A stretch of 64,000 nt of DNA, taken from Streptomyces sp. NBC_00287. GTDB lineage: Bacteria > Actinomycetota > Actinomycetes > Streptomycetales > Streptomycetaceae. The notes beneath the pieces are model-generated. The model had not been told where the DNA came from. It was given only the letters and a program-made list of their open reading frames with translations, and did not search any database. The stretch spans positions 3,596,001 to 3,660,000 of the forward strand of contig NZ_CP108053.1 in assembly GCF_036173105.1 (NCBI RefSeq), in the 5' to 3' direction. Positions 1-7,785 of this stretch are shown here, piece by piece. Both the position numbers and the translations under genes were made by a program. The number at the start of each line of letters is the position of its first letter. Within the stretch, counting starts at the first letter, position 1.

Positions 1-262
1 CTTCCGCGCCGCGCTGAAGGCCCTGGAGGCGGCCTGGCGCGAGGACGGCCGCAAGGTCGAGAAGGTCGAGAACGGCATCGCCACCACCCTCGACGACGGC
101 GTCCGGATCACCGTCCACCTGGGGTGGTACAGCGACAAGCCCGAGCTGCGTGCGGAGGGCAGGTGCATGCGCTACACGGACACCCACGGCGACGCCTACG
201 ACTACATGCACGACGACAACGGCGACGGGACCGTCGACGAGTACGAGAAGCCCGGCTGGTGA
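1..262 (+). CDS. C-terminal part of a hypothetical protein with an EF-hand loop (5' end outside window)
   Basis: The frame is open from base 2 and stops at TGA 260-262, giving 86 residues of an incomplete protein. The start lies before the window. The part seen is rich in charged residues and has a single Cys. It ends with DDNGDGTVDEYE, an exact 12-residue EF-hand calcium loop (D1, N3, D5, G6, V8, D9, E12), four residues from the stop. I do not recognise the rest; small Streptomyces lipoproteins often look like this. It converges on the response regulator with only three bases between stop codons. Function unknown. Confidence 0.6.
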   Translation, partial: FRAALKALEAAWREDGRKVEKVENGIATTLDDGVRITVHLGWYSDKPELRAEGRCMRYTDTHGDAYDYMHDDNGDGTVDEYEKPGW

Positions 263-265
263 CCC

Positions 266-895
266 TCAGGGCAGCAGCCTCTGCTCCTTCGCCACCGACA
301 CCGCTCCCGCCCTGGTGTCCACGCCGAGCTTGTCGTAGATGCGGCCGAGGTGGGTCTTGACCGTGGCCTCGCTGATGAACAGGGCCTTGGCGATCTCGCG
401 GTTGCCGAGGCCCTGGGAGAGCTTGCCGAGGATCTCGCGTTCGCGGTCGGTCAGGGTGGGGCGGGGGTTGCGGAGGTTGGCCATCACCCGGCCTGCCACC
501 GGCGCGGAGAGCGCGGTGCGGCCTTGCGCGGCCGCGTGGATCGCGGCGAAGAGTTCCTCGGGGCGCTCGGCCTTCAGGAGGTAGCCGGTGGCGCCGGCCT
601 CGATGGCTCGGGTGATGTCGGCGTCGGTGTCGTAGGTGGTGAGCACGAGGACGTGGGGGGCGCCGGACGGCGTGTTCGAGGTCAGGCGGCGAGTCGTCTC
701 CACGCCGTCGATGCCCTCCCCCAGCTGGAGGTCCATCAGGACGACGTCCGGCGTGAGCTTCGCCACCAGCGCCAGCGCCTCCTCGCCGGTGCCCGCCTCG
801 CCGACGACCTCGATGTCGGGGGCGCTGTCGAGGAGGGCGAGCAGCCCGGCCCGTACGACGGCGTGGTCGTCGCAGAGCAGGATCCGTACGGTCAT
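266..895 (-). CDS. NarL/FixJ (LuxR-type) response regulator
   Basis: A 209-residue two-component response regulator. The N-terminal receiver domain has the acidic pair D9/D10, phospho-acceptor D55 (VVLMDLQL) and the conserved Lys in GYLLKAERP. The C-terminal LuxR HTH (about residues 145-205) shows LTDREREILGKLSQGLGNREIA. The ATG overlaps the stop of the upstream kinase gene by four bases (ATGA), so the pair is translationally coupled. With the HbpS-like gene alongside, it resembles the haem/redox-responsive SenR of S. reticuli, but its target genes cannot be read from the sequence and the orthology is not proven. Confidence 0.9.
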   Translation of the reverse strand: MTVRILLCDDHAVVRAGLLALLDSAPDIEVVGEAGTGEEALALVAKLTPDVVLMDLQLGEGIDGVETTRRLTSNTPSGAPHVLVLTTYDTDADITRAIEAGATGYLLKAERPEELFAAIHAAAQGRTALSAPVAGRVMANLRNPRPTLTDREREILGKLSQGLGNREIAKALFISEATVKTHLGRIYDKLGVDTRAGAVSVAKEQRLLP

Positions 896-2118
896 GGCGT
901 GTTCTCCAGGGGGATCGCGACCGACAGGACCGTGCCCTCGCCCGGCGCCGACTCCACGGCCAGCGTCCCGCCGAGCTGCCGTACCCGCGCCCGGATCGCG
1001 GGCAGGCCGTGCCCCCGCACCCCGGCCGGGGTCTCCGACAGCGCCGCCGGCTCGAAGCCGTGGCCGTCATCGGCGATGTCCAGGACGGCCTGGTCGTCGA
1101 GGAGCGTGAGGGTCAGCGCGGCGGCGGTGGCCCCGGAGTGCTCCCTTACGTTCGCCAGCGCGCCCTGCGCAATCCGCAGCAGCGCCGACTGGACTCGGTC
1201 GGGCAGCTCGGGGGCGCGACCGCCGTCGTCGATGTGGACGCGGACGGTGAGCCGGTCGCCGGACTCCCGGGCGGCGAGCGTCCGCAGCGCCTCACCGAGT
1301 CCGCCGCCCCGGGCCAGATCGGCGGGCGCGAGATCGTGCACGAAGCGACGGGCCTCGGCGAGATTGTGCTCGGCGACGGACTCGGCGGTACGAACATGCG
1401 CGCGGGCCTTGTCCGGGTCCGACTCCCAGACCCGCTCGGCGGCCTGGAGCAGCATCTGCTGGCTGGACAGGCCCTGGGCGAGGGTGTCGTGGATCTCCAT
1501 GGCGAGCCGCTGGCGTTCGGCGAGGGTGCCCTCGCGGCGCTCGGTGGCCGCCAGTTCCCGGCGGGTGCGGACCAGGTCGTCGATCAGCGCGCGCTGCCGG
1601 GCCGCCTGCAGGCGCAGATGCACGAAGATCGCGGTGGCGAACCCGGCGACGGCCGCGGGGCCCACGACCAGGTCGAGGTCGAAGCGGGGGGCGAGCTGGA
1701 GCTGGGCGACGATCACGAACACGGTCAGTACGCCGACCAGGACATACGCGGCGCCCGGCGGAAGGTGGCGCAGGGCTACGTAGAAGAGGGGCACGGCGAC
1801 CCAGGCGAAGCTCGGCGCGAGGGCGACCAGGACCATCCATACGGCGACGACGGCTCCGAGCCAGAGGAGGCGGGGCGGGGTCGGCCGGGCGGCCATGAGC
1901 CCCGGCCGGTCGCCGAACCGCCCCATGACGTACAGCACCGCAAGGACCGCGGCCAGGGCGATCACCCAGGGGGCGCGGGGCTCGTCGCCGTGGCGCTGGA
2001 GGTAGCGGGCCATGGAGGTGCCGAGCAGCAGGAAGAAGGTCGCGTGCATGACGGCGGCGAGCCAGCGGGCGTCGGGGTCGCCGGGCCTGTCCCCGCTGTC
2101 GTGCCTGGGTGTCCGCAT
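892..2118 (-). CDS. Membrane sensor histidine kinase, HPK7/NarL-partner type
   Basis: A 408-residue sensor kinase. Residues about 20-170 hold five or six hydrophobic segments with short loops and no large extracellular domain. The HisKA_3 box ERQRLAMEIHDTLAQGLSS carries H210 as phospho-acceptor. The N box (RIAQGALANVREHSG) and G boxes (DIADDGHGF, GHGLPAIRARVRQLGG) complete the ATPase domain. I chose ATG 2118 because GGGAGG lies about nine bases before it; an ATG at 2136 is possible. It overlaps its response regulator by four bases and is divergent from a secreted HbpS-like protein. In S. reticuli, HbpS modulates the kinase SenS, which has a similar architecture, so a haem/redox input is plausible here but inferred. 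Confidence 0.88.
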   Translation of the reverse strand: MRTPRHDSGDRPGDPDARWLAAVMHATFFLLLGTSMARYLQRHGDEPRAPWVIALAAVLAVLYVMGRFGDRPGLMAARPTPPRLLWLGAVVAVWMVLVALAPSFAWVAVPLFYVALRHLPPGAAYVLVGVLTVFVIVAQLQLAPRFDLDLVVGPAAVAGFATAIFVHLRLQAARQRALIDDLVRTRRELAATERREGTLAERQRLAMEIHDTLAQGLSSQQMLLQAAERVWESDPDKARAHVRTAESVAEHNLAEARRFVHDLAPADLARGGGLGEALRTLAARESGDRLTVRVHIDDGGRAPELPDRVQSALLRIAQGALANVREHSGATAAALTLTLLDDQAVLDIADDGHGFEPAALSETPAGVRGHGLPAIRARVRQLGGTLAVESAPGEGTVLSVAIPLENTP

Positions 2119-2188
2119 GCCGCTCTGGCCTCCCATCCCACCGGTGAACTGGGCAAACACCTCCAGTGTCCCCCGCCCCGCCGGCCCC

Positions 2189-2212
2189 GGGGTCAACCGT
2201 TCGGATGACCCC
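2189..2212. promoter_or_regulatory. Inverted repeat between the sensor kinase and HbpS-like genes
   Basis: The palindrome reads GGTCAaCCGttCGGaTGACC (2191-2210) and extends two more paired bases on each side. Ten of twelve positions pair. It sits about 70 bases upstream of the kinase ATG and about 120 bases upstream of the HbpS-like ATG. It is a candidate operator for the neighbouring LuxR-type regulator; this is inference from position and symmetry only. Confidence 0.45.
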
Positions 2213-2329
2213 CGGGTCAGCCGACCCGCTCCCCGCGAGCAGCCGGAACGCCGACGGGTGAGACCCGGATCCGGCCCGAGGGTGGATACCGAAGCCCGAT
2301 TCACCTACGCAGTAGATCCAGGAGCAGCC

Positions 2330-2872
2330 ATGAAGAAGATCTCCCGGCGTGCCCGTATCGCCACCGGTGGCGTCGTCCTCGCGGCGGTGGCCGCCGGTAC
2401 CTTCGGGGCCGTCTCCGCCGGCGCCACGACCCCGGCCCGCCCCGCCGCCGCCGTGAAGTCGTCGGACACGGTCACCTCCACGCACCTGTCGGTCAAGGCC
2501 GCCACCGAGGCCGCCGAGGCCGCCCTGGACGCGGCGGAGAAGGAGAACCAGCGGGTCTCCGTGGCCGTCGTCGACCGCAACGGCAACACCCTGGTCACCC
2601 TGCGCGGCGACGGCGCGGGCCCGCAGTCGTACGAGTCCGCGATCCGCAAGGCCTTCACCGCGGTCTCCTGGAACGCGCCCACCTCGGAGCTGGTCAAGCG
2701 CCTTGAGCAGACCCCGAACCTGAAGGACATCCCGGGCACCCTGTTCCTCGGCGGCGGCGCTCCCGTCACCGCGAACAACGCCCCGATCGCGGGCATCGGC
2801 GTGGCAGGCGCCCCGTCCGGAACGCTGGACGAGAAGTTCGCGCAGGCGGGCGTGGCGGAACTGGCCGGCTGA
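2330..2872 (+). CDS. Secreted HbpS/GlcG-like haem-binding protein (DUF336 family)
   Basis: A 180-residue protein with a clear Sec signal peptide: MKKISRRAR, then a hydrophobic Ala/Val/Gly stretch, cleavage near residues 30-40. The mature part matches the HbpS/GlcG (DUF336) fold: an Ala/Glu-rich helix (KAATEAAEAALDAAE), then VSVAVVDRNGNTLVTLRGDGAGPQS, SAIRKAFTAVSW and the C-terminal GGGAPV...GIGVAGAPSGTLDE signature. S. reticuli HbpS is an extracellular oligomer that binds haem and iron and acts on the kinase SenS. The divergent kinase/regulator pair here supports an equivalent role. GGAG is seven bases before the ATG. Metal and haem ligands were not verified. Confidence 0.82.
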   Translation: MKKISRRARIATGGVVLAAVAAGTFGAVSAGATTPARPAAAVKSSDTVTSTHLSVKAATEAAEAALDAAEKENQRVSVAVVDRNGNTLVTLRGDGAGPQSYESAIRKAFTAVSWNAPTSELVKRLEQTPNLKDIPGTLFLGGGAPVTANNAPIAGIGVAGAPSGTLDEKFAQAGVAELAG

Positions 2873-2884
2873 CGCGCTGCCTCG

Positions 2885-3904
2885 CTAGACGCGCACCCGG
2901 AGATAGTAGAAGCGGGTCGTCTGAACCGAGTTCTGGTTGTCGTCGCTGGCCAGAAGGACGTTCAGACGGCCGCCGTGCGTGCGCCCGGTGATCGTCATGG
3001 CCTCGATGTTGTCGAGCAGCGGATTCGGCTGCGGTTGCTTGGCGGTGGCACCGAGGTCCGGGCAGGCCGCGATGTCGGCGAGCAGCGTCTTCTTGATGAG
3101 ACGCACCCCGCTCTGCCCCGTCAGGTTCTCGACACCGGACGTGTCCGTCGCACGGCGCGGGTCGGCCAGATAGAGCCGGACGGTGTTGCCGACGCCGGAG
3201 GTGAAGCCGCGTTCGAGGACGAGGAGTCGGCCGTCGGGGAGGGCGGTGACCTCCGGGACGCCGAGGCCGGTGTCGGCGCGGTAGCCGTACTGGGCGGAGA
3301 GTGCGAAGCGCCCGTGCCCGCGGTCCCAGGTCTGGAAACGGACGATGCCGGCGGTGTCGCCGGAAAGGGCGTACTCCATGGACGCGAGCAGCCCACCGCG
3401 GAACCAGGTCAGGCCCTCGAAGGTGCCGTTGGAGACGGCCCGCCCGGCAGGGGCGACCCGGAGCGCGTCCGGTACCGGGAGGCGGTCGAGGATGCGGCCG
3501 TCGGTGTCGTAGCGCCGGACGGCCGGTTCGCCCTCGGTGCTGATCAGCCGCGTGCCGTCCCGGTCGACGACCAGGCCCTCGGAGTCGAGGGCGGCGCCGT
3601 TCTCGTCGGCGAGCGCGACCACACCGCGCGGGGCGAGCGTGTCGGCGTCCAGGGAGAAGAGCGCGGAACGGTCGGACACGGCCGCGAGGGACCCGTCCCG
3701 GTCCACCGCGAGCGCGGAGAAGTTGCCCACGAACGTGCCCTGGTACGTCGTCTTGTCGAGCGCGTCGGAGAAGCGGTCGATGGAGACGTACGGCGAACAG
3801 GCGTTGTGCTGCGGGCCGTTGGCGTGGGAAGGACCGGCGGCGGTCAGACAGGCGGCCGCCGCCAGCGCCGCGGTGGCGGTCGCGAGTACGGATCTCATGC
3901 GCAT
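2885..3904 (-). CDS. Secreted esterase-like (phytase-like beta-propeller) protein
   Basis: About 340 residues with a signal peptide (MRMRSVLATATAALAAAACLTAAGPSHA). The mature region shows the 'esterase-like activity of phytase' pattern: repeated blades such as DRDGSLAAVSDRSALFSLD, ALDSEGLVVDRDGTRLISTEGEPAVRRYD, NGTFEGLTWFRGGLLASMEYAL and PEVTALPDGRLLVLERGF, ending in ...NIEAMTITGR...LLASDDNQNSVQTTRFYYLRV. This fits a calcium-binding beta-propeller acting on extracellular phosphate esters, although the family is poorly characterised. The start is uncertain: ATG 3904 is used, an in-frame GTG at 3913 is also open, and neither has a strong ribosome binding site. No operon partner is evident. Confidence 0.75.
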   Translation of the reverse strand: MRMRSVLATATAALAAAACLTAAGPSHANGPQHNACSPYVSIDRFSDALDKTTYQGTFVGNFSALAVDRDGSLAAVSDRSALFSLDADTLAPRGVVALADENGAALDSEGLVVDRDGTRLISTEGEPAVRRYDTDGRILDRLPVPDALRVAPAGRAVSNGTFEGLTWFRGGLLASMEYALSGDTAGIVRFQTWDRGHGRFALSAQYGYRADTGLGVPEVTALPDGRLLVLERGFTSGVGNTVRLYLADPRRATDTSGVENLTGQSGVRLIKKTLLADIAACPDLGATAKQPQPNPLLDNIEAMTITGRTHGGRLNVLLASDDNQNSVQTTRFYYLRVRV

Positions 3905-3952
3905 GGAGGTCACCGTAGGGCGGGCCGGTGAAGGGCGGGAGACCGCCAGACG

Positions 3953-4810
3953 TCAACTCGCGGTGAGATCCCGGTGTACGACCTTGGCGACGCCCTGGAT
4001 GGTCGTGATGCCGTAGTTCATGGTGCTGTTGCCGTGGGTCAGCACCGTGATCAGGTAGTCGTGCCCGCCGCCCTTGAAGGTGCCGACGCTGTGCACCCGC
4101 CAGCCGTTGGTGGCGCGCTGCAGCCAGCCGTTCTTGACGTGCACGATGACGTCGGAGGGCGCTCCGTAGGGCGTGCCCCAGCGCTGGGAGGAGATCACGT
4201 CGCCCATCAGCTTGCGGACGTACCAGCGGGAGTCGTCGGTGAGCACCGAGTTCTTCGCGGTGAGCAGCTTCATCAGCTTCTGCTCGTCGGTGGCGGTGAT
4301 CTGGGTCAGACCCCAGTAGCCATTGGCGCCGGGCTTGGTCTGCGTCATGCCCGCCGCGGCGAGGAAGTTCTTCACCTTGGTGACGCCGAGCTGCTGCCAC
4401 AGGGTGGACGTGGAGGCGTTGTCCGACTTGGTGATCATGGCCGTGGCGAGGGACTTCTCACGGCTGGTGAGGGCCCGCCCGGTCTTCTGCGCGTCCCACA
4501 GCAGGGTGGCGAGGACGGTGACCTTCACCACGCTGGCGGAGTCGAAGGCGGTGGAGGGCCGGAGGGTGCAAGTGGTCTTGGTGGGCCGGTCGTAGACCCC
4601 GACGGCGATGGTTCCCTTACGGGTCGCCAGCGCGGCGGTGATGTCCTTCTTCAGCTTCTCGGCGAGCCCGGCCTTGGCGGACGTACAGCTGACGGCGGGC
4701 GCGGTCGCGGCGTTCGCGGGTGTGACGGCGGCCACAGACGCGACGAGCACCCCGCCCGCCACCCATCTGGCACGTCTGGATATTCGGTGAGTCATGCCCT
4801 GTTGACTCAT
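3953..4810 (-). CDS. Secreted class-A beta-lactamase-like serine hydrolase
   Basis: A 285-residue exported protein. A signal peptide covers roughly residues 1-35, ending PANAATA. It carries the three penicillin-recognising motifs in order: S93-V-V-K96 (SxxK), S129-D-N131 (SDN) and K226-N-G (the KTG-like box). The usual class-A Glu166 loop is not obvious, so it could be a DD-peptidase-like or non-lactamase hydrolase. Many Streptomyces encode such 'serine hydrolases' with unknown substrates. ATG 4810 is the first start; ATG 4795 (MTHRIS) is an alternative. It stands alone between the phytase-like gene and a pseudogene. Confidence 0.8.
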   Translation of the reverse strand: MSQQGMTHRISRRARWVAGGVLVASVAAVTPANAATAPAVSCTSAKAGLAEKLKKDITAALATRKGTIAVGVYDRPTKTTCTLRPSTAFDSASVVKVTVLATLLWDAQKTGRALTSREKSLATAMITKSDNASTSTLWQQLGVTKVKNFLAAAGMTQTKPGANGYWGLTQITATDEQKLMKLLTAKNSVLTDDSRWYVRKLMGDVISSQRWGTPYGAPSDVIVHVKNGWLQRATNGWRVHSVGTFKGGGHDYLITVLTHGNSTMNYGITTIQGVAKVVHRDLTAS

Positions 4811-4922
4811 GGAGCGGAGGGAAAGGTTGTAGGCGTTGGGGAATGGTTGTACGAGCCGTTACCTTCCCCTTGGTCAATTCACAGGCGGGCACCAGCTACG
4901 GCACAGCCCGCGCTCACCCGCG

Positions 4923-6738
4923 CTCCGCTCCTGGAATCTGTCCGGCTCGAACCTCAACAGCTTCTACAGCGCGGCCGTGCTGAGCGGTACGGAGAGCTGG
5001 AAGGCGTGGTTCTTCGGGTCGTTGGACGCGGGGAATTTCCTCATCGCCGACAAGCCGCCGTTCGCGCTGATGGTCATGGGGCTGTCGTGCCGGGTCTTCG
5101 GGTTCGGGACCAGGTCGCCGGTGCCGCGCTCGCGCTGCGCGCCACCCGTGACGGCAAGCTGCTGCCGTTGCTCGGCTCGGCGGCCTGCTTCGGGTTGGCG
5201 TTCAACACCAAGATGCTTCAGGGGTACATTCCGCTGCCGGTCGTCTTCGCCGTCTATCTGTACGCGGCCAGGCCGAAGCTCGTGAAGCGGATCGTGAACC
5301 TCGCCCTGGCGGCGGTGGTGCTGGCGGTCTCCAGCTTCTGGTGGGCTGCCGCGGTCTCCCTCGTGCCCGCCGACGAACGGCCCTACATCGGCGGTTCCAG
5401 CGACGGCACCGCCTGGGATCTGATCATGGGCTACAACGGCCTCGGGCGGATCTTCGGTGGCGAGGGCAACGGTGGCGGCAACGGTGGAGGCGGGGGTGGA
5501 GGCGGCGGGTTCTCCGGTACGGCCGGTATCGGGCGGCTCTTCAACGACATCCTCGGTGGGCAGATCTCCTGGCTGATCCCCTTCGCCGCGATCGCCTGCG
5601 TCGGCGGGCTGGTGTGGTGCGGCCGTGCTCCCCGTACCGATATGACCCGCGCCTCGCTGGTCATGTGGGGTGGGTGGACTGCCCTGCACTATCTGACCTT
5701 TGCCATGGCCGAGGGCACGATGCACCCGTACTACACGACCGCGCTCGCTCCGGGCATCGCGGCGCTGTGCGGGGGCGGTGGGCTCATGCTCCTGCGTGCC
5801 TTCCGTGCCGACAAGCGGTGGGTGTGGGTGCTACCGCTCGCCCTCGCGGTCACGGGCCTGTGGGCCGTGGTGCTGCTGCGCCGGGCCTCCGGCTGGAACA
5901 CCTGGCTCTGGCCTGCCATTGCGGTCGTCATGGCGCTGGCGATCGTCGGCCTGTTCGTCTTCCGGTCCGGCAACCGGGCGCGGTTGCTGGCCGCTTCGGT
6001 GGCGGCGGCGATCGTCGCGGCGGTGGCGGGGCCCGCGGCTTATGCGTGGTCGGTCCCGTCCGGTTCCGGGGGGGTATGGGCGGTACGAATCCGACGGCGG
6101 GGCCGAGTACCGGGGGCGGGGGCTTCGGTGGGGGCGGGCGCGGCGGAGCCATGCCGGGCGGGGGCGGGCGGGGCGGCCAGAACGGGCAGGGTGGCCAGAA
6201 CGGGCAGGCCGCCGGTGGCTTCCCGGGCGGCGGTATGCCCAGCGGGGCGCCCAAGGACGGAACCGACGGGGGCGCACAGCAGGACGGATCCGCCGACGCG
6301 GGCGGCACGTCTCCGAACGGCACCTCCCAGAACGGCGGCCCCGGCGGCGGCCGTACCGGCGGCATGGGCGGCGGCGGCATGGGCGGCACCGCCGACTCCG
6401 AGCTCATCGCCTACCTCAAGAAGCACCAGGACGGCGCCACTTGGCTGCTCGCGGTGTCCAGTTCCCAGAGTGCCGCCCAGCTCATCATGAGCAGCGGTGA
6501 ACCCGTGATCTCCATGTGGGGCTGGTCCGGATCGGACCAGGCGATGACCCTCGCCAAGCTCAAGGAGCTGGTGAAGGCAGGCAAGTTGCACTACATCCAG
6601 CTCGGCGGCCAAGGCATGGGCGGCGGCTCCGGCCTCAGCACCGAGGTCACCGAGTGGGTGCAGCAGCACGGCACGGCCGTGAAGGCGAGCGAGTACGGCG
6701 ACAGCTCGACGTCGGATTCGACCACGTCGGCGATCTAG
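4923..6738 (+). pseudogene. Remnant of a family-39 (ArnT/YkcA-like) membrane glycosyltransferase
   Basis: Recognisable fragments run through three reading frames. The first (about 4923-5111) keeps the N-proximal WNLSG...NSFYSAAVLSG...WKAWFFGSLDAGNF..DKPPFALMVMGLS motif of GT39 enzymes, but the true N-terminus and first membrane helix are missing. The second (about 5116-6074) resumes at AGAALALRATRDGKLLP after the loss of what should be over 100 residues, and holds about eight membrane helices. The third begins after a run of seven Gs (6068-6074) and encodes a Gly-rich linker and the extracytoplasmic C-terminal domain (SELIAYLKKHQDGATWLLAV...STEVTEWVQQHGTAV). Two frame breaks, one with a deletion, make this a pseudogene unless the assembly is wrong. 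Intact relatives transfer sugars from polyprenyl phosphate to wall or protein acceptors. Confidence 0.8.
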
Positions 6739-6770
6739 CGCCTGGACCCCTCGGACATCAGCTGACCCAG

Positions 6771-6824
6771 CGGACCCAGAACGGACCCAGAACGGACCCC
6801 AGCCTTCCGGCCGGGGTCCGTTTT
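6771..6824 (+). terminator. Short tandem repeat running into an intrinsic terminator
   Basis: Two copies and a partial third of CGGACCCAGAA (from 6771) lead into a hairpin. The arms CGGACCCC (6793-6800) and GGGGTCCG (6813-6820) pair perfectly, with an inner GCC/GGC pair, and are followed by TTTT. It lies just after the glycosyltransferase remnant. Confidence 0.7.
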
Positions 6825-6953
6825 CGCGTGTCAACTCGCGTAGACAAGGCCCGATTTGTCGTTTCCAGTCACGCAATGGACACGCAGCATCCATTTACAC
6901 GGCCGCATGTGCATGTCACTCTCCCACTTGCCGCCTCCATTCAACCCGCGTAG

Positions 6954-7772
6954 ATGGGACTCCCCCTCATGCTGGCGACACACATACGCCGCTGGAAGTC
7001 GGTGGCCCTCGCCACCGCCACCGTCCTGGTCGGCCTCAGCGTCCCCGCCCTCACCGCGACCCCCGCCGCGGCCACCACGACCGCGTACGACAGCACGTAC
7101 TACAAGAACGCGATCGGCAAGACGGGCACCAGCCTCAAGAGCTCGCTGCACACGATCATCAGCCCTCAGACCAAGCTGTCGTACTCGGCAGTCTGGGAGG
7201 CCCTGAAGGTCACCGACCAGGACCCGAACAACAGCAGCAACGTGATCCTGCTGTACTCGGGCATCTCCCGCAGCAAGTCGCTCAACGGTGGCAGCACCGG
7301 CAACTGGAACCGCGAGCACGTCTGGGCCCAGTCCCACGGCGACTTCGGCACCTCCGCGGGCCCGGGCACCGACCTGCACCATCTGCGTCCCGAGGACGTC
7401 CAGGTCAACTCCATCCGCGGCAACCTGGACTTCGACAACGGCGGCAGCAGCTGCACCAACTGCGGCGGCAGCCTCGTCGACTCCAACTCCTTCGAGCCCC
7501 GTGACGCCGTCAAGGGCGACGTGGCCCGGATGATCCTCTACATGGCCGTCCGTTACGAGGGCGACGACAGCTGGGTCGACCTCGAGCCCAACGACTCGGT
7601 CAACAACGGCAGCACCCGCTTCCACGGCCGGCTGTCCGTCCTGAAGGCCTGGAACGACGAGGACCCGCCGAGCGCCTTCGAGGAGCGCCGCAACCAGCTC
7701 ATCTACACCAACTACCAGGGCAACCGGAACCCGTTCATCGACCACCCGGAGTGGGTCGAAGCGATCTGGTAG
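6954..7772 (+). CDS. Secreted endonuclease I family nuclease
   Basis: A 272-residue extracellular nuclease. The N-terminal 42 residues form a signal peptide (RRWKSVALATATVLVGLSVPALTATPAAA). The His-Me-finger core of the endonuclease I family is intact: NWNREHVWAQSHGDFG with the catalytic His, then DLHHLRPEDVQVNSIRGNLDF with the metal-binding Asn/His. The downstream DAVKGDVARMILYMAVRY is also typical. It probably degrades DNA or RNA outside the cell for nutrition. An alternative start is ATG 6969 (MLATHI); neither has a convincing ribosome binding site. It is monocistronic and converges on the ThDP enzyme gene with 13 bases between. Confidence 0.9.
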   Translation: MGLPLMLATHIRRWKSVALATATVLVGLSVPALTATPAAATTTAYDSTYYKNAIGKTGTSLKSSLHTIISPQTKLSYSAVWEALKVTDQDPNNSSNVILLYSGISRSKSLNGGSTGNWNREHVWAQSHGDFGTSAGPGTDLHHLRPEDVQVNSIRGNLDFDNGGSSCTNCGGSLVDSNSFEPRDAVKGDVARMILYMAVRYEGDDSWVDLEPNDSVNNGSTRFHGRLSVLKAWNDEDPPSAFEERRNQLIYTNYQGNRNPFIDHPEWVEAIW

Positions 7773-7785
7773 GTCTCGGACCGCC

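Noticed and set aside
3953..4810. Classical beta-lactamase resistance gene
   Set aside because: SxxK, SDN and KNG are present but the class-A Glu166 loop is not evident, so resistance is not claimed.
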